Source: Fabrea salina (lineage: Eukaryota > Ciliophora > Heterotrichea > Heterotrichida > Fabreidae). Taken from it: a DNA stretch of 64,000 nucleotides. The notes beneath the pieces were generated by a model, which saw only the letters and a list, made by a program, of their open reading frames with translations, made no database searches and was not told the origin of the DNA. Shown here one piece after another: positions 52,141 through 60,004 of the stretch (position 1 is its first letter; each line of letters begins with the position of its first letter). The stretch covers positions 1 through 64,000 of the forward strand of contig JALIHJ010000029.1 in assembly GCA_022984795.1 (NCBI GenBank), given 5' to 3'. The position numbers were made by a program, and so were the translations under genes.

Positions 52141-52989
52141 TTAAGAGCACATAAAGTACACCCCAGTTGCAGAAAGCACTGAACCTAACACTCTAGCAAT
52201 CCAGATGTTTCTAGAGTTCCTTTTGTCTAAAAGCTCTACCAGCTTTTCACAGGGCACCTCTCCTTCTTCCACAAGTAACCAGCTTCCTTTGTAGGGTTCT
52301 ATTTTGTTCCTTCTTTGTTCTCCTATAACACTTACGTAAAGGTTATTTGGAACGTACGAGTACTTTACTTTGTAGTCGCCTACAACTGGTTTTTTGTAGG
52401 AGTTGTTTTTCCTGACTTTTTTGGTTAAGTAGTAGTACTCTGAGTCTTTGTAGGCAACAAAACCCTTTTTCTTAATGTGTTCTTGTTCTTCTGGCTTGAG
52501 AAGTACTGGTTTGAAGTCCCAAACTGTAGTAAGTTTATCAACCACTTCTCTGCCTACTGTAAAAGGAGCTAGGTAATACTCCTGGCCTGCATAGATTTGG
52601 TCAGTCAAAAACTTCCACTGGGGGTTCTTTTTGGACTTGGGGTGCGACTTTGAAGGAATAGAGTCAAAATGCCACACTGGACGGAACTTCCCAGAGTCCT
52701 TTGACCACTGGAACATTTCTACTTTTCTAAATAGCTTAGCTGCTTGGATTTCTATTCCTAACTGAGGGTCCTTCAAATAGGTGCCTTTTGTGTTCCTCAG
52801 CATCCCAGAAGCATACACAAGTTTTCCTTCGTTTTCAGGAAGCACTTCCATGGGCTCTTTAACGTTTTCTTTGATCGTTCTGAAGACGTAATTGGCATAA
52901 GCATAGTACACTTCACACACCACCCAAGCAGCAGCCGAAAGGCCAAAAAGGCCATAGCCAAGTTCTTTTAAGGGTGTTTGGTTTTCCAT
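52141..52989 (-). CDS. TMEM43: TMEM43/LUMA-like membrane protein
   Basis: A 282-residue protein from ATG 52989 (MENQTPLKELGYGLFGL...). It has an N-terminal membrane helix and C-terminal hydrophobic segments around a luminal domain with YASGMLRNTKGTYLKDPQLGIEI, then KLFRKVEMFQWSKDSGKFRPVWHFDSIPS. This matches the TMEM43 family, a protein of the inner nuclear membrane and ER. Starts 4 bases from the divergent GNAT gene ATG. Confidence 0.8.
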   Translation of the reverse strand: MENQTPLKELGYGLFGLSAAAWVVCEVYYAYANYVFRTIKENVKEPMEVLPENEGKLVYASGMLRNTKGTYLKDPQLGIEIQAAKLFRKVEMFQWSKDSGKFRPVWHFDSIPSKSHPKSKKNPQWKFLTDQIYAGQEYYLAPFTVGREVVDKLTTVWDFKPVLLKPEEQEHIKKKGFVAYKDSEYYYLTKKVRKNNSYKKPVVGDYKVKYSYVPNNLYVSVIGEQRRNKIEPYKGSWLLVEEGEVPCEKLVELLDKRNSRNIWIARVLGSVLSATGVYFMCS

Positions 52990-52993
52990 AAAT
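52990..52993. promoter_or_regulatory. 4-base divergent start-codon spacer
   Basis: CAT-AAAT-ATG: the TMEM43 and GNAT genes start 4 bases apart on opposite strands. Confidence 0.5.
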
Positions 52994-54205
52994 ATGGACT
53001 CCTTGCCTGACGGAATAGTTATAAAGCAGTATAACGAAGACATGCACCCCTTGCTTGAGGACTTAGAAATTTCAACAGCAATTCCTCTGGGCAAGCAGTT
53101 CCCTCTGAACCAAATTAAAGCTTGCAACAGCCTCCAACAGAACTACAATGCCAAGTCCAAGCAATTTAAAGAATTCATTATCCTGGTGGCTTTGGAAGAA
53201 CTGACACAAAAAGTAATAGGTGTAGTCAACGCTGTAGTTAAGAAGGTACTTTTTTCAGGCAAGTCAGAAGTGAAAGTGGCCCAGATGTTTGGACTTAAAG
53301 TCCACAAAGCTTACAGGAGAAAAGGCATTGCGTCTAGCTTGTGCTTGAAACTTGAAGAACACCTGTTTAAGTTAGACGTTTCTTACCTGTACGTAAAAGC
53401 AGACTCTACTAACTACAAAGCCAAAGGACTGTACATGAGTAAACTAAACTACATGGAAGCCTCGACACTGCGTGTAAAGATCCTCAACGCAGAAAAGTCT
53501 TCTGAGTATGTTTCAAAGGTCTCTGTAGACAAGGGTTTGCGACTTACCAAAGACCACTATCAAGACAAAGACATGACACTAGTGGACATTTGGGACGTTT
53601 TTAAGTCAAATTACTATGTAGGTACTTATGTAGCAGAAAGTGGGGACAGCATTGCTGGAGTGTCTTTGTGGGACTCTTCAGGCTTAGAAGACATGAACCT
53701 CGTCAAAGTTATTTTGGAGTTGGAAACCCTAAAGAAACCCTTTGTGCATGTACTATGCTTGTTGGGTATACTCTTACTCACTCTAGCAAGCTTGGCTTTG
53801 ACTGTGGTTGGTTTCCACTTAATAAACTCCTGGTTTTTTTCAGTTTGTTTTTTGGTGTTGGCTGTTTGGGTGCTGATTAAGGTGCTTAAGTTTGGTTTTG
53901 TGTTTGTGAAGTACTCGCACTACGCCATTTACAAAAAGCAAGCAAGGCGTGGGAAACTGTTTGGTTTGTTTTACAAAGGAGAAGAATCTGCCCGCAAGCA
54001 ACTGGTCAAACAACTAATTCAGGGCGTTAAGTACGAAGCTCAGAAACTAGGACTGGAATACTTAATTTTTGAATACGGCAGTAAAAGTCCTCAAGCTAAG
54101 TACTTCCCAATTTACAACTTTTCAATGCAAGTACTTCAAAAAGCTTTAGGAAGAGCCTCAGTTAATGAATGGTCAGCTGAGAGCTTTCTAGATCCAAGAG
54201 AATGA
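52994..54205 (+). CDS. Membrane-bound GNAT acetyltransferase
   Basis: The 403-residue protein has an N-terminal GNAT domain (about 1-170). It includes the acetyl-CoA-binding pattern YRRKGIASSLCLKLEEHL (R/Q-x-x-G-x-G/A) and a beta-bulge region VSYLYVKADSTNYKAKGLYMSKLNYME. Two adjacent hydrophobic helices at about 255-305 (VLCLLGILLLTLASLALTVV, VCFLVLAVWVLIKVL) place the enzyme on a membrane. The C-terminal domain looks like a second, degenerate GNAT half. The gene resembles HLS1-like or N-acetyltransferase proteins. The stop abuts the AMPK-beta stop. Confidence 0.75.
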   Translation: MDSLPDGIVIKQYNEDMHPLLEDLEISTAIPLGKQFPLNQIKACNSLQQNYNAKSKQFKEFIILVALEELTQKVIGVVNAVVKKVLFSGKSEVKVAQMFGLKVHKAYRRKGIASSLCLKLEEHLFKLDVSYLYVKADSTNYKAKGLYMSKLNYMEASTLRVKILNAEKSSEYVSKVSVDKGLRLTKDHYQDKDMTLVDIWDVFKSNYYVGTYVAESGDSIAGVSLWDSSGLEDMNLVKVILELETLKKPFVHVLCLLGILLLTLASLALTVVGFHLINSWFFSVCFLVLAVWVLIKVLKFGFVFVKYSHYAIYKKQARRGKLFGLFYKGEESARKQLVKQLIQGVKYEAQKLGLEYLIFEYGSKSPQAKYFPIYNFSMQVLQKALGRASVNEWSAESFLDPRE

Positions 54206-54985
54206 TTATTTAATCGGTTTATAGTAAACAGTAGTAACAAATTTGTCACGGTACCGCTGAGTGGTAGTGAGTCCTATAACGCGTTCGTTAGCTCTGACTC
54301 CTAAGTGGTTCAGAATTACGTGGGGTGGAATAGGCAGTTCGTTGGAAGGCAAGTTGTTTTCACCAGCCAGTTCAGCGTTAGTCTGTTTTATAGGAGAGTT
54401 GAAAGGAATGGTTTGCTTTTGCCTGTAGTCGTAAGAATTAGAGTGGTTAGTAAGTACATAGTGCAGGTGGAGGGGCAAAGGGTCAGGTTCCATAGTTGTG
54501 AGATCTGCGCAGAGTTCCTGTGTGTACGTGTCTGCCAACTTAGCTTCTTCAAAGGTTTTTTTGTTTTCTTCGAAAGTAGAAGTGTCAATCCAGTTGTTGA
54601 TGTTGCCGTGTTCGTCCTTTTTCGTGGGTTGGTCAGGAGCGAACCTCCACTCGTTATCTACAATGAACTTATACTCATGAGTCACTCCTTTTTCCAAAAG
54701 TACTTCAAGTTGGAACTCGCCGTCTGCTTTTTCCATGCGGAGTCTTTCTCTCCAGCCGTTAAAAGACCCTATCACAAACACTTCGTTGCCTCCGAAGTTC
54801 CACTTGAAAGTCACAGAAGTTTTGTTAGGGTCCGAATTCATGGCAGAAGTGTCAATTAGTGAAGAGCCTAAAGAACTCTCTTTGCTCGAAGCGTCTAAGT
54901 TAAGGCTGTCAGTGTGCTCAAGGTCTTCTCCTTGGATGAATGAGTTGGTTTGGTTGCTTTCGGGCTTGGCGTTCTGACTTCCCAT
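54206..54985 (-). CDS. PRKAB: AMPK beta subunit
   Basis: A 259-residue protein from ATG 54985. It has an N-myristoylation signal MGSQNAKP, a CBM48 glycogen-binding module (about 70-150; VTFKWNFGGNEVFVIGSFNGWRE, EYKFIVDNEWRFAPDQP) and the C-terminal ASC domain (about 185-259; PLPLHLHYVLTNHS, PPHVILNHLGVRANERVIGLTTTQRYRDKFVTTVYYKP) that docks alpha and gamma. Energy-sensing heterotrimer; myristoylation localises it to membranes. The starting ATG is 10 bases from the divergent Prx5-like gene. Confidence 0.95.
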   Translation of the reverse strand: MGSQNAKPESNQTNSFIQGEDLEHTDSLNLDASSKESSLGSSLIDTSAMNSDPNKTSVTFKWNFGGNEVFVIGSFNGWRERLRMEKADGEFQLEVLLEKGVTHEYKFIVDNEWRFAPDQPTKKDEHGNINNWIDTSTFEENKKTFEEAKLADTYTQELCADLTTMEPDPLPLHLHYVLTNHSNSYDYRQKQTIPFNSPIKQTNAELAGENNLPSNELPIPPHVILNHLGVRANERVIGLTTTQRYRDKFVTTVYYKPIK

Positions 54986-54995
54986 TTTATAAAGT
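54986..54995. promoter_or_regulatory. 10-base divergent start-codon spacer
   Basis: TTTATAAAGT between AMPK-beta (54985) and the Prx5-like gene (54996); it includes TTTATA. Confidence 0.5.
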
Positions 54996-55454
54996 ATGTT
55001 AAAAAGAAGTATCCACACTGGAATGGTTATTCCTAGAGCTAGAGTTGCAGTGGTTCAGAAGTTCTACAAGCAGGTAGACTTGCAGTTCAACATAGACTCC
55101 TTTACTTACTTTTCTAACAAAAACGTGGTTTTACTAGGTTTTTCAGGAGCTTATTTGCCTGACGAAGACTTAGTTGGGGAACTCGACAAACTCGGAGAAG
55201 AAGTAGAGGACTATGCACTCTTAGGTTTAAGTGTGAACGACCCCTACGTACTCCAGAGGTACTCTAAAAACTTTAAGTCAAATATAGGATTCATTGCAGA
55301 CGCAGCCGGCCACTTAACTAGAAGTTTGGAAGCAGGAGTGTATATTAAGAAGTACAACATTGGGTTGCGCACTAAGCCTTTCTTAAGCGTGATTAAAAAA
55401 GGAGTAGTTACTGCAATGCTTGACAAGGATTCTAAATTAGTTAACCAGTTATAA
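54996..55454 (+). CDS. Cysteine-free Prx5-like protein
   Basis: The 152-residue protein has a basic N-terminal presequence-like part (MLKRSIHTGMVIPRARVAVVQKF) and the peroxiredoxin-5 fold: VVLLGFSGAYLPD, LLGLSVNDPYVLQRY, IGFIADAAGHLTRSL, GLRTKPFLSVIKKGVVTAMLD. In active Prx5 the first motif is GAFTPTC with the peroxidatic Cys; here it is GAYLPDE, and the whole protein has no cysteine at all. It cannot reduce peroxides. It probably has a structural or chaperone role in mitochondria (inference). Confidence 0.8.
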   Translation: MLKRSIHTGMVIPRARVAVVQKFYKQVDLQFNIDSFTYFSNKNVVLLGFSGAYLPDEDLVGELDKLGEEVEDYALLGLSVNDPYVLQRYSKNFKSNIGFIADAAGHLTRSLEAGVYIKKYNIGLRTKPFLSVIKKGVVTAMLDKDSKLVNQL

Positions 55455-55458
55455 CTAA

Positions 55459-56028
55459 ATGAAGGCGGGAATTCTTCTTGCAAACCACCAAAAAGCGCCA
55501 ATAATGGTAATTAGCTCTAAATGCATAGTGTTAGGAGCTCCTGGAGTAGGCAAAACTAGTTTTATAAGCAAGTACCTTTACTCGTATGCACCACCAAAAC
55601 CTACTTACAAAGACGCTCCTAAGACCTACAAGTACACTATGCCTTTTCCTCCACCGGCAACTACTTTAGAGATCCAAGAGTGCATTGAAGCCCCTGAAAG
55701 TTTGTTTTCTTCAGTGATTTTAGTTTACGACCCAAGCGAGCCCACTACTTTAAAGCACATTGAAGAGGAGTATTTAAAACTCAAGAAACGAAGACTGCCT
55801 TTTGGGTGCTCAGTAGTGAGCCTTGTTAAAGGGAAGCACAGTCACACAGCCGGAAGGAAACTTGCAGAAAGTTTAGGTTTGGCTTTTTTCACAGCAGACA
55901 TCAAAAGCAGGAACTCCGTTAAGCGGTGCTTTAAGTTGTGTTGGAAGTGGGCCAAAAAGAACCTGACTTGGGAAGCCAGAAAGCCTGTGTTGTTTTGTAG
56001 GTTCAAATTAAAGTTGCAGTTAGTTTAA
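55459..56028 (+). CDS. Degenerate Ras-like GTPase
   Basis: The 189-residue protein has a clear P-loop GAPGVGKTS (about residues 26-34) within CIVLGAPGVGKTSFISKYL, and a Rab-like order of strands. However, switch II DxxG is missing (EIQECIEAPES), and the NKxD base-recognition motif reads SLVKGKH (no NKxD). It lacks a C-terminal Cys for prenylation. Nucleotide specificity is doubtful, so it may be a pseudo-GTPase. It starts 4 bases after the previous stop. Confidence 0.6.
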   Translation: MKAGILLANHQKAPIMVISSKCIVLGAPGVGKTSFISKYLYSYAPPKPTYKDAPKTYKYTMPFPPPATTLEIQECIEAPESLFSSVILVYDPSEPTTLKHIEEEYLKLKKRRLPFGCSVVSLVKGKHSHTAGRKLAESLGLAFFTADIKSRNSVKRCFKLCWKWAKKNLTWEARKPVLFCRFKLKLQLV

Positions 56029-56044
56029 GTTTATATATGCGTAA

Positions 56045-57340
56045 ATGGACTTTGCAGAAAACGAAAGCGTTAAAGAAGCAATAACTAGGGCTTACGAGTG
56101 CTGTGACATTGATGAAGACGGACTTATAAGTTTAGAGGACCTTAAGATCTCAGGAGGACTTGAAACAGACCGAGAAGCACAAGTACTTTTTGAAACCCTA
56201 AAAGCTGGGAGTGCTGGTCCTTACGTGACTTTTGAAGAGTTTAAATCAGGCATCATAGACTGTCCTAACTTACTAGAACAAATCAAAGAACAGCCTAAAG
56301 TGCCCAGACTCCAACTTCAAATAGAAGAGATTGAAGAAGAGTACATTCCCAGCACCTCCAGGAACTGGTGTCCTGACTTAGAAAAGCTCATTCAAGACAT
56401 CAAACAAGTAACTGGAACTAACGAAGTCAACATTTTCAGTCCAACTTCTAGAAACAACACTCACCCTGCTGAAAAACTCAAGTACTGGGTTAACTATGCT
56501 TTGAAGAAGACACAGTACACTCCAGTGCACTACTCAGTTACTAAAACTGCAGCAGCACTTTGTGACTACATTATGTCTAAAGACTCAGAACACCAACTAG
56601 AAACCCAAAACTTGCAACAAACTCTAAAAGACAAACAAGAACACACACTCCAACTCCAAGACTCCCTTTGCAAACTAAAAGCCCAAAACCAAGAACTCTT
56701 TGAAGCTCTTAACAAAATAGAACAAGAAACCACCCAAACCAACAACGAACTTCACTCACAACTCCAAAAAACCAAAGCTAACGAAGCAAAAGCCAAAAAC
56801 CAAGTACTAGACGTCCAAGAAGAAATCCACAAAAAAGAAACACAAATAAACCTACTCCAGACAGAACTAAGACGTTTGTCCAGTTTAAAAGCTCTAGAAC
56901 ACATTAGAGGTTCTGAAATATCTCCTCAAGCATTCCACAAACAAAGACTCTTCCACCAAACAAAGTCTTGCTTCACTTCACCTGTTCCTTCGCCCAAAAC
57001 CACTATTAAGAAGAGGCTGTTCCAAGAAGACAAAGACCTCCTTCAAGAAAACCAACAACTGCGCAAAGAAAACCAAAGACTCATTGCTTCCAAAGAACAC
57101 GACTTCCAGTTGTTCCTTGAAAAAGAAGACTCTTACAGACAAAAGATCGAACAACTTAAAGCCAAAATCAAAGACTTAAAACTAGAACAGTTCGAAATAA
57201 AACCTTCTGAAGAACTCAGTGTGTCTAGGTCCCTTTTCGAAGATGTCCACATGCTCGAAGAAGCCACAAGCACCCACCTCCTTTTTGCCAACGAACTGCC
57301 TAAGCCCTCCAGAAACAGGTGCTGTGGCTTATTTAAATAA
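56045..57340 (+). CDS. EF-hand plus coiled-coil protein
   Basis: The 431-residue protein begins with an EF-hand pair (about 10-75): the first loop DIDEDGLISLEDL is canonical, the second degenerate (KAGSAGPYVTFEEF). A long coiled coil covers about 175-410. The layout is like Rab11-FIP3/centrosomal EF-hand coils. It could bind Ca2+ and act as a cytoskeletal or trafficking scaffold. Ends in a basic Cys pair (RNRCCGLFK). The MsrB-like gene begins 6 bases later. Confidence 0.75.
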   Translation: MDFAENESVKEAITRAYECCDIDEDGLISLEDLKISGGLETDREAQVLFETLKAGSAGPYVTFEEFKSGIIDCPNLLEQIKEQPKVPRLQLQIEEIEEEYIPSTSRNWCPDLEKLIQDIKQVTGTNEVNIFSPTSRNNTHPAEKLKYWVNYALKKTQYTPVHYSVTKTAAALCDYIMSKDSEHQLETQNLQQTLKDKQEHTLQLQDSLCKLKAQNQELFEALNKIEQETTQTNNELHSQLQKTKANEAKAKNQVLDVQEEIHKKETQINLLQTELRRLSSLKALEHIRGSEISPQAFHKQRLFHQTKSCFTSPVPSPKTTIKKRLFQEDKDLLQENQQLRKENQRLIASKEHDFQLFLEKEDSYRQKIEQLKAKIKDLKLEQFEIKPSEELSVSRSLFEDVHMLEEATSTHLLFANELPKPSRNRCCGLFK

Positions 57341-57346
57341 CTAAAT

Positions 57347-57787
57347 ATGCTAAGAAGAATTACAAGGAGGTTCAGTGAAGAACTCGTCCGCAAACTAACG
57401 CCTCACCAATACTTCATCACACAAGGAAAAGGAGTTGAAAGACCCTATACAGGAGAGTACTGGGACTGCAGAGACATTGGCACTTACCACTGCATAGTGT
57501 GCACACAGCCCCTATTCCACTCCCAGCAAAAGTTCTTTCCAGAGACTGGACACTGTGCTTTCTGGGGAACTCAAGAAGAAGCTGTAAAAACTCAGGAAGA
57601 GTCTGAAGTGCAGTGTGCGAACTGCAGTGCGCACTTAGGAACTCTGAGTCAAGACGGACCAGTGCCTACAGGACTTCACTACCAAATTAAGTCTGGCGCT
57701 CTTAGGTTCGAGCCAATGCCTTGGTTCGAAGCCCCTCCTACAAAGAGACAACGCAAAGAAGCCAAAGGCAGAGTAAGGAAAAATTAA
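57347..57787 (+). CDS. MsrB-like protein lacking the catalytic Cys
   Basis: The 146-residue protein has a basic mitochondrial-like N-terminus (MLRRITRRFSEELVRKL) and the MsrB fold with both zinc CxxC pairs (C49-C52, C90-C93), GEYWDCRDIGTYHC, and DGPVPTGLHYQIKSGALRFEP. In active MsrB the last motif is RYCINSAAL with the catalytic Cys; here the Cys is Gln113, and GWPSF is GHCAF. Methionine-R-sulfoxide reduction should be lost unless Cys70 substitutes. A structural role is plausible. Confidence 0.8.
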   Translation: MLRRITRRFSEELVRKLTPHQYFITQGKGVERPYTGEYWDCRDIGTYHCIVCTQPLFHSQQKFFPETGHCAFWGTQEEAVKTQEESEVQCANCSAHLGTLSQDGPVPTGLHYQIKSGALRFEPMPWFEAPPTKRQRKEAKGRVRKN

Positions 57788-57975
57788 CTCATATTTAAAC
57801 AGGTCTGAGAACACTTTAACAGGTCATAGTTGGAATTTAAGTTCTTGTTAAGGTTTTTAGGGTGTGTATTCACTACTTCTTTGTTTTGGCAGTTTTTAAG
57901 TCTGGACAAGCTAAGACTTAATGTTCTGGAGTCAAAAATTAAGTTTGCAATGTAACTGTAGTTTTTATGAGTAAA
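57784..57975 (-). CDS. Possible small gene, no ATG seen
   Basis: A 63-codon minus-strand frame (THKNYSYIANLIFD...LLKCSQTCLNMS) is open from a TAG at 57976-57978 to a TAA at 57784-57786. The latter overlaps the MsrB-like stop through a shared TTAA, exactly as at eL19/CZIB. No ATG or 15-nt intron supplying one was found, so it may be chance or a decayed gene. The 58002 gene is divergent from it. Confidence 0.25.
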   Translation of the reverse strand, partial: FTHKNYSYIANLIFDSRTLSLSLSRLKNCQNKEVVNTHPKNLNKNLNSNYDLLKCSQTCLNMS

Positions 57976-58001
57976 CTAGTTTTTTTAATAAAGATTCAAA
58001 G

Positions 58002-58997
58002 ATGGGATTGTGGTACTTAGGTCTTTTGTTACCGGCAGCACTGGTGGAGTACGGACTGTACACTTTGAAGCCTGTAGCCGACTACTACTCTTCAAAGCCA
58101 GTTGAGGGCTTAGATGTTTCTAGAAGGTATGATGTTAATAAGTGGAGCAGAATCAAGTTTTATATTGGAGCTTACTTTTTGCTTCCTTGGCGGCTTGCTC
58201 TTATGATGTTTAGTGTAGTAGCTGATTATTTAGTTACCAAGCTAGCCCTGATTAACTGGAACAACCAACCTAAACCGCTTCCTAAATGGCGTAGAACAAT
58301 CATCGCTAATGCCACAAGGTTCTTATCTAAGATTCTTTTGTTAGGAGCTGGATTCTGGAAAGTCGAAGAAGTAGGCAAACCTTCAGACCAGGCTTGTGTA
58401 ATCGCTTCCAACCACTGTTCTTGGGTAGACATCATTTACTTCTTAACCTCCCCTGAGTTTCCTAGCTTTGTGAGCAAAGACGATGTTGAGCAAATGCCTT
58501 TTATAGGAGCCATAGCTACTGCTATTCAGTGTGTGTTTGTGAAAAGACTTACAGGAAAGGAACAAGCACTTAAACAAATGGCTGCTAGACAGTTATCCAT
58601 TAAAAACCAAGAAGGCTACCCTAAACTTTTGGTGTTTCCTGAAGGAACCACTACCAATGGCACTGGGCTCATAAGGTTCAAGAAGGGCGGGTTCGTTGAA
58701 AAGGTTCCTGTGCAGCCAGTGTATTTAGAATATTCAACGGGGGACTTTTCGCCTTGTCTGGAGATTGTGCCTATGGTAGCTCACGCAATTCTTCTAGCTT
58801 GCCAGTTCAGTAACAAACTTAAGGTGCACAGACTTGAAACTGTTACTGCAAAAGAAGACTGGACTCCTCAGGACTACGCACAGTACGTGAGAAATGTAAT
58901 TTCGCATCGCTTTGACCTACCTCAGTGCGAAGTGACCTTTGAGGACATATCAGACCTTTACTACAAGATTTTTAACTTAGAAAAAAAGATTAACTAG
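58002..58997 (+). CDS. PlsC-type acyltransferase, copy 1
   Basis: The 331-residue protein has one or two N-terminal membrane helices and an acyltransferase domain. Motif I is SNHCSWVDIIYF (H-x4-D) and motif III is FPEGTTTNGTG. It resembles lysophospholipid acyltransferases of the LPCAT/LPEAT type, acylating lysophospholipids in the ER. Copy 2 follows at 59003 with the same length (constant offset of 1001 bases), and three DNA blocks are almost identical, suggesting recent gene conversion. Confidence 0.88.
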   Translation: MGLWYLGLLLPAALVEYGLYTLKPVADYYSSKPVEGLDVSRRYDVNKWSRIKFYIGAYFLLPWRLALMMFSVVADYLVTKLALINWNNQPKPLPKWRRTIIANATRFLSKILLLGAGFWKVEEVGKPSDQACVIASNHCSWVDIIYFLTSPEFPSFVSKDDVEQMPFIGAIATAIQCVFVKRLTGKEQALKQMAARQLSIKNQEGYPKLLVFPEGTTTNGTGLIRFKKGGFVEKVPVQPVYLEYSTGDFSPCLEIVPMVAHAILLACQFSNKLKVHRLETVTAKEDWTPQDYAQYVRNVISHRFDLPQCEVTFEDISDLYYKIFNLEKKIN

Positions 58998-59002
58998 TAA
59001 TT

Positions 59003-59998
59003 ATGGGAATTTGGTATTTACTGCTTTTAGTTCCTTTAGTTTTGGTGGAGTATTCACTCTACAAACTTACACCAGTAGTTAAGTACTACTCGTCTGACTC
59101 ACAGCAAGAATTGGATGTTTTGAGAAGGTATGATGTTGGCAAGTGGAGCAGACTCAAGTTTTACATTGGGGCTTACTTCTTGATGCCTTGGAGGCTTATT
59201 CTGATTATACTTAGTGTAGTGGTTGACTATTCACTTATCAAGCTAGCTTTAACTAAGTGGGGGAGTTGTTCAAAGCCTCTTCCTAAGTGGCGCAGGAAAA
59301 TTATATACTACAGCACAAGATTCTGGGCAAGGGTACTTTTGTTAGGAGCTGGATTCTGGAAAGTCGAAGAAGTAGGCAAACCTTCAGACCAAGCTTGTGT
59401 AATCGCTTCCAACCACTGTTCTTGGGTAGACATCATTTACTTCTTAACCTCGTCTGAGTTTCCTAGCTTTGTGAGCAAAGCAACTGTGCAAGAAATGCCT
59501 TTTATAGGAGCCATAGCTACTGCTATTCAGTGTGTGTTTATTGACAGAGTCTCTGGCAAAGAGGAAGCCCTTGCCCAAATGACCCAAAGACAGTTATCCA
59601 TTAAAAACCAAGAAGGCTACCCTAAACTTTTGGTGTTTCCTGAAGGAACCACTACCAATGGCACTGGACTTTTGTTTTTCAAAAAAGGAGGTTTCATGGG
59701 AAAAGTCCCTGTGCAGCCAGTGTACTTAAAGTATTCACTTGAAAACTTTTCGCCTTGCATGGAAGTTGTGCCTATGGTAGCTCACGCAATTCTTCTAGCT
59801 TGTCAGTTCAGTAACAAACTTAAGGTGCACAGACTTGAAACTGTTACTGCAAAAGAAGACTGGACTCCTCAGGACTACGCACAGTACGTGAGAAATGTAA
59901 TTTCACAGAAACTAAGCATTCCTCAAAGCCCACTAAAGCTTGAAGACAAAGTTGAAAGACTGCAGCAAATTTACAACTCAAAACAAAAACTTACTTAA
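59003..59998 (+). CDS. PlsC-type acyltransferase, copy 2
   Basis: The 331-residue tandem copy of the 58002 gene has the same HCSWVD and FPEGTTTNGTG motifs. N- and C-termini differ more than the catalytic core (LLLVPLVLVEYSLYKL versus LLLPAALVEYGLYTL; different last 20 residues). The two probably share chemistry but may differ in substrate or place. Near-identical DNA blocks: 59336-59480, 59588-59667 and 59766-59904. Convergent with CWC25 after 6 bases. Confidence 0.88.
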   Translation: MGIWYLLLLVPLVLVEYSLYKLTPVVKYYSSDSQQELDVLRRYDVGKWSRLKFYIGAYFLMPWRLILIILSVVVDYSLIKLALTKWGSCSKPLPKWRRKIIYYSTRFWARVLLLGAGFWKVEEVGKPSDQACVIASNHCSWVDIIYFLTSSEFPSFVSKATVQEMPFIGAIATAIQCVFIDRVSGKEEALAQMTQRQLSIKNQEGYPKLLVFPEGTTTNGTGLLFFKKGGFMGKVPVQPVYLKYSLENFSPCMEVVPMVAHAILLACQFSNKLKVHRLETVTAKEDWTPQDYAQYVRNVISQKLSIPQSPLKLEDKVERLQQIYNSKQKLT

Positions 59999-60004
59999 CA
60001 GTAC

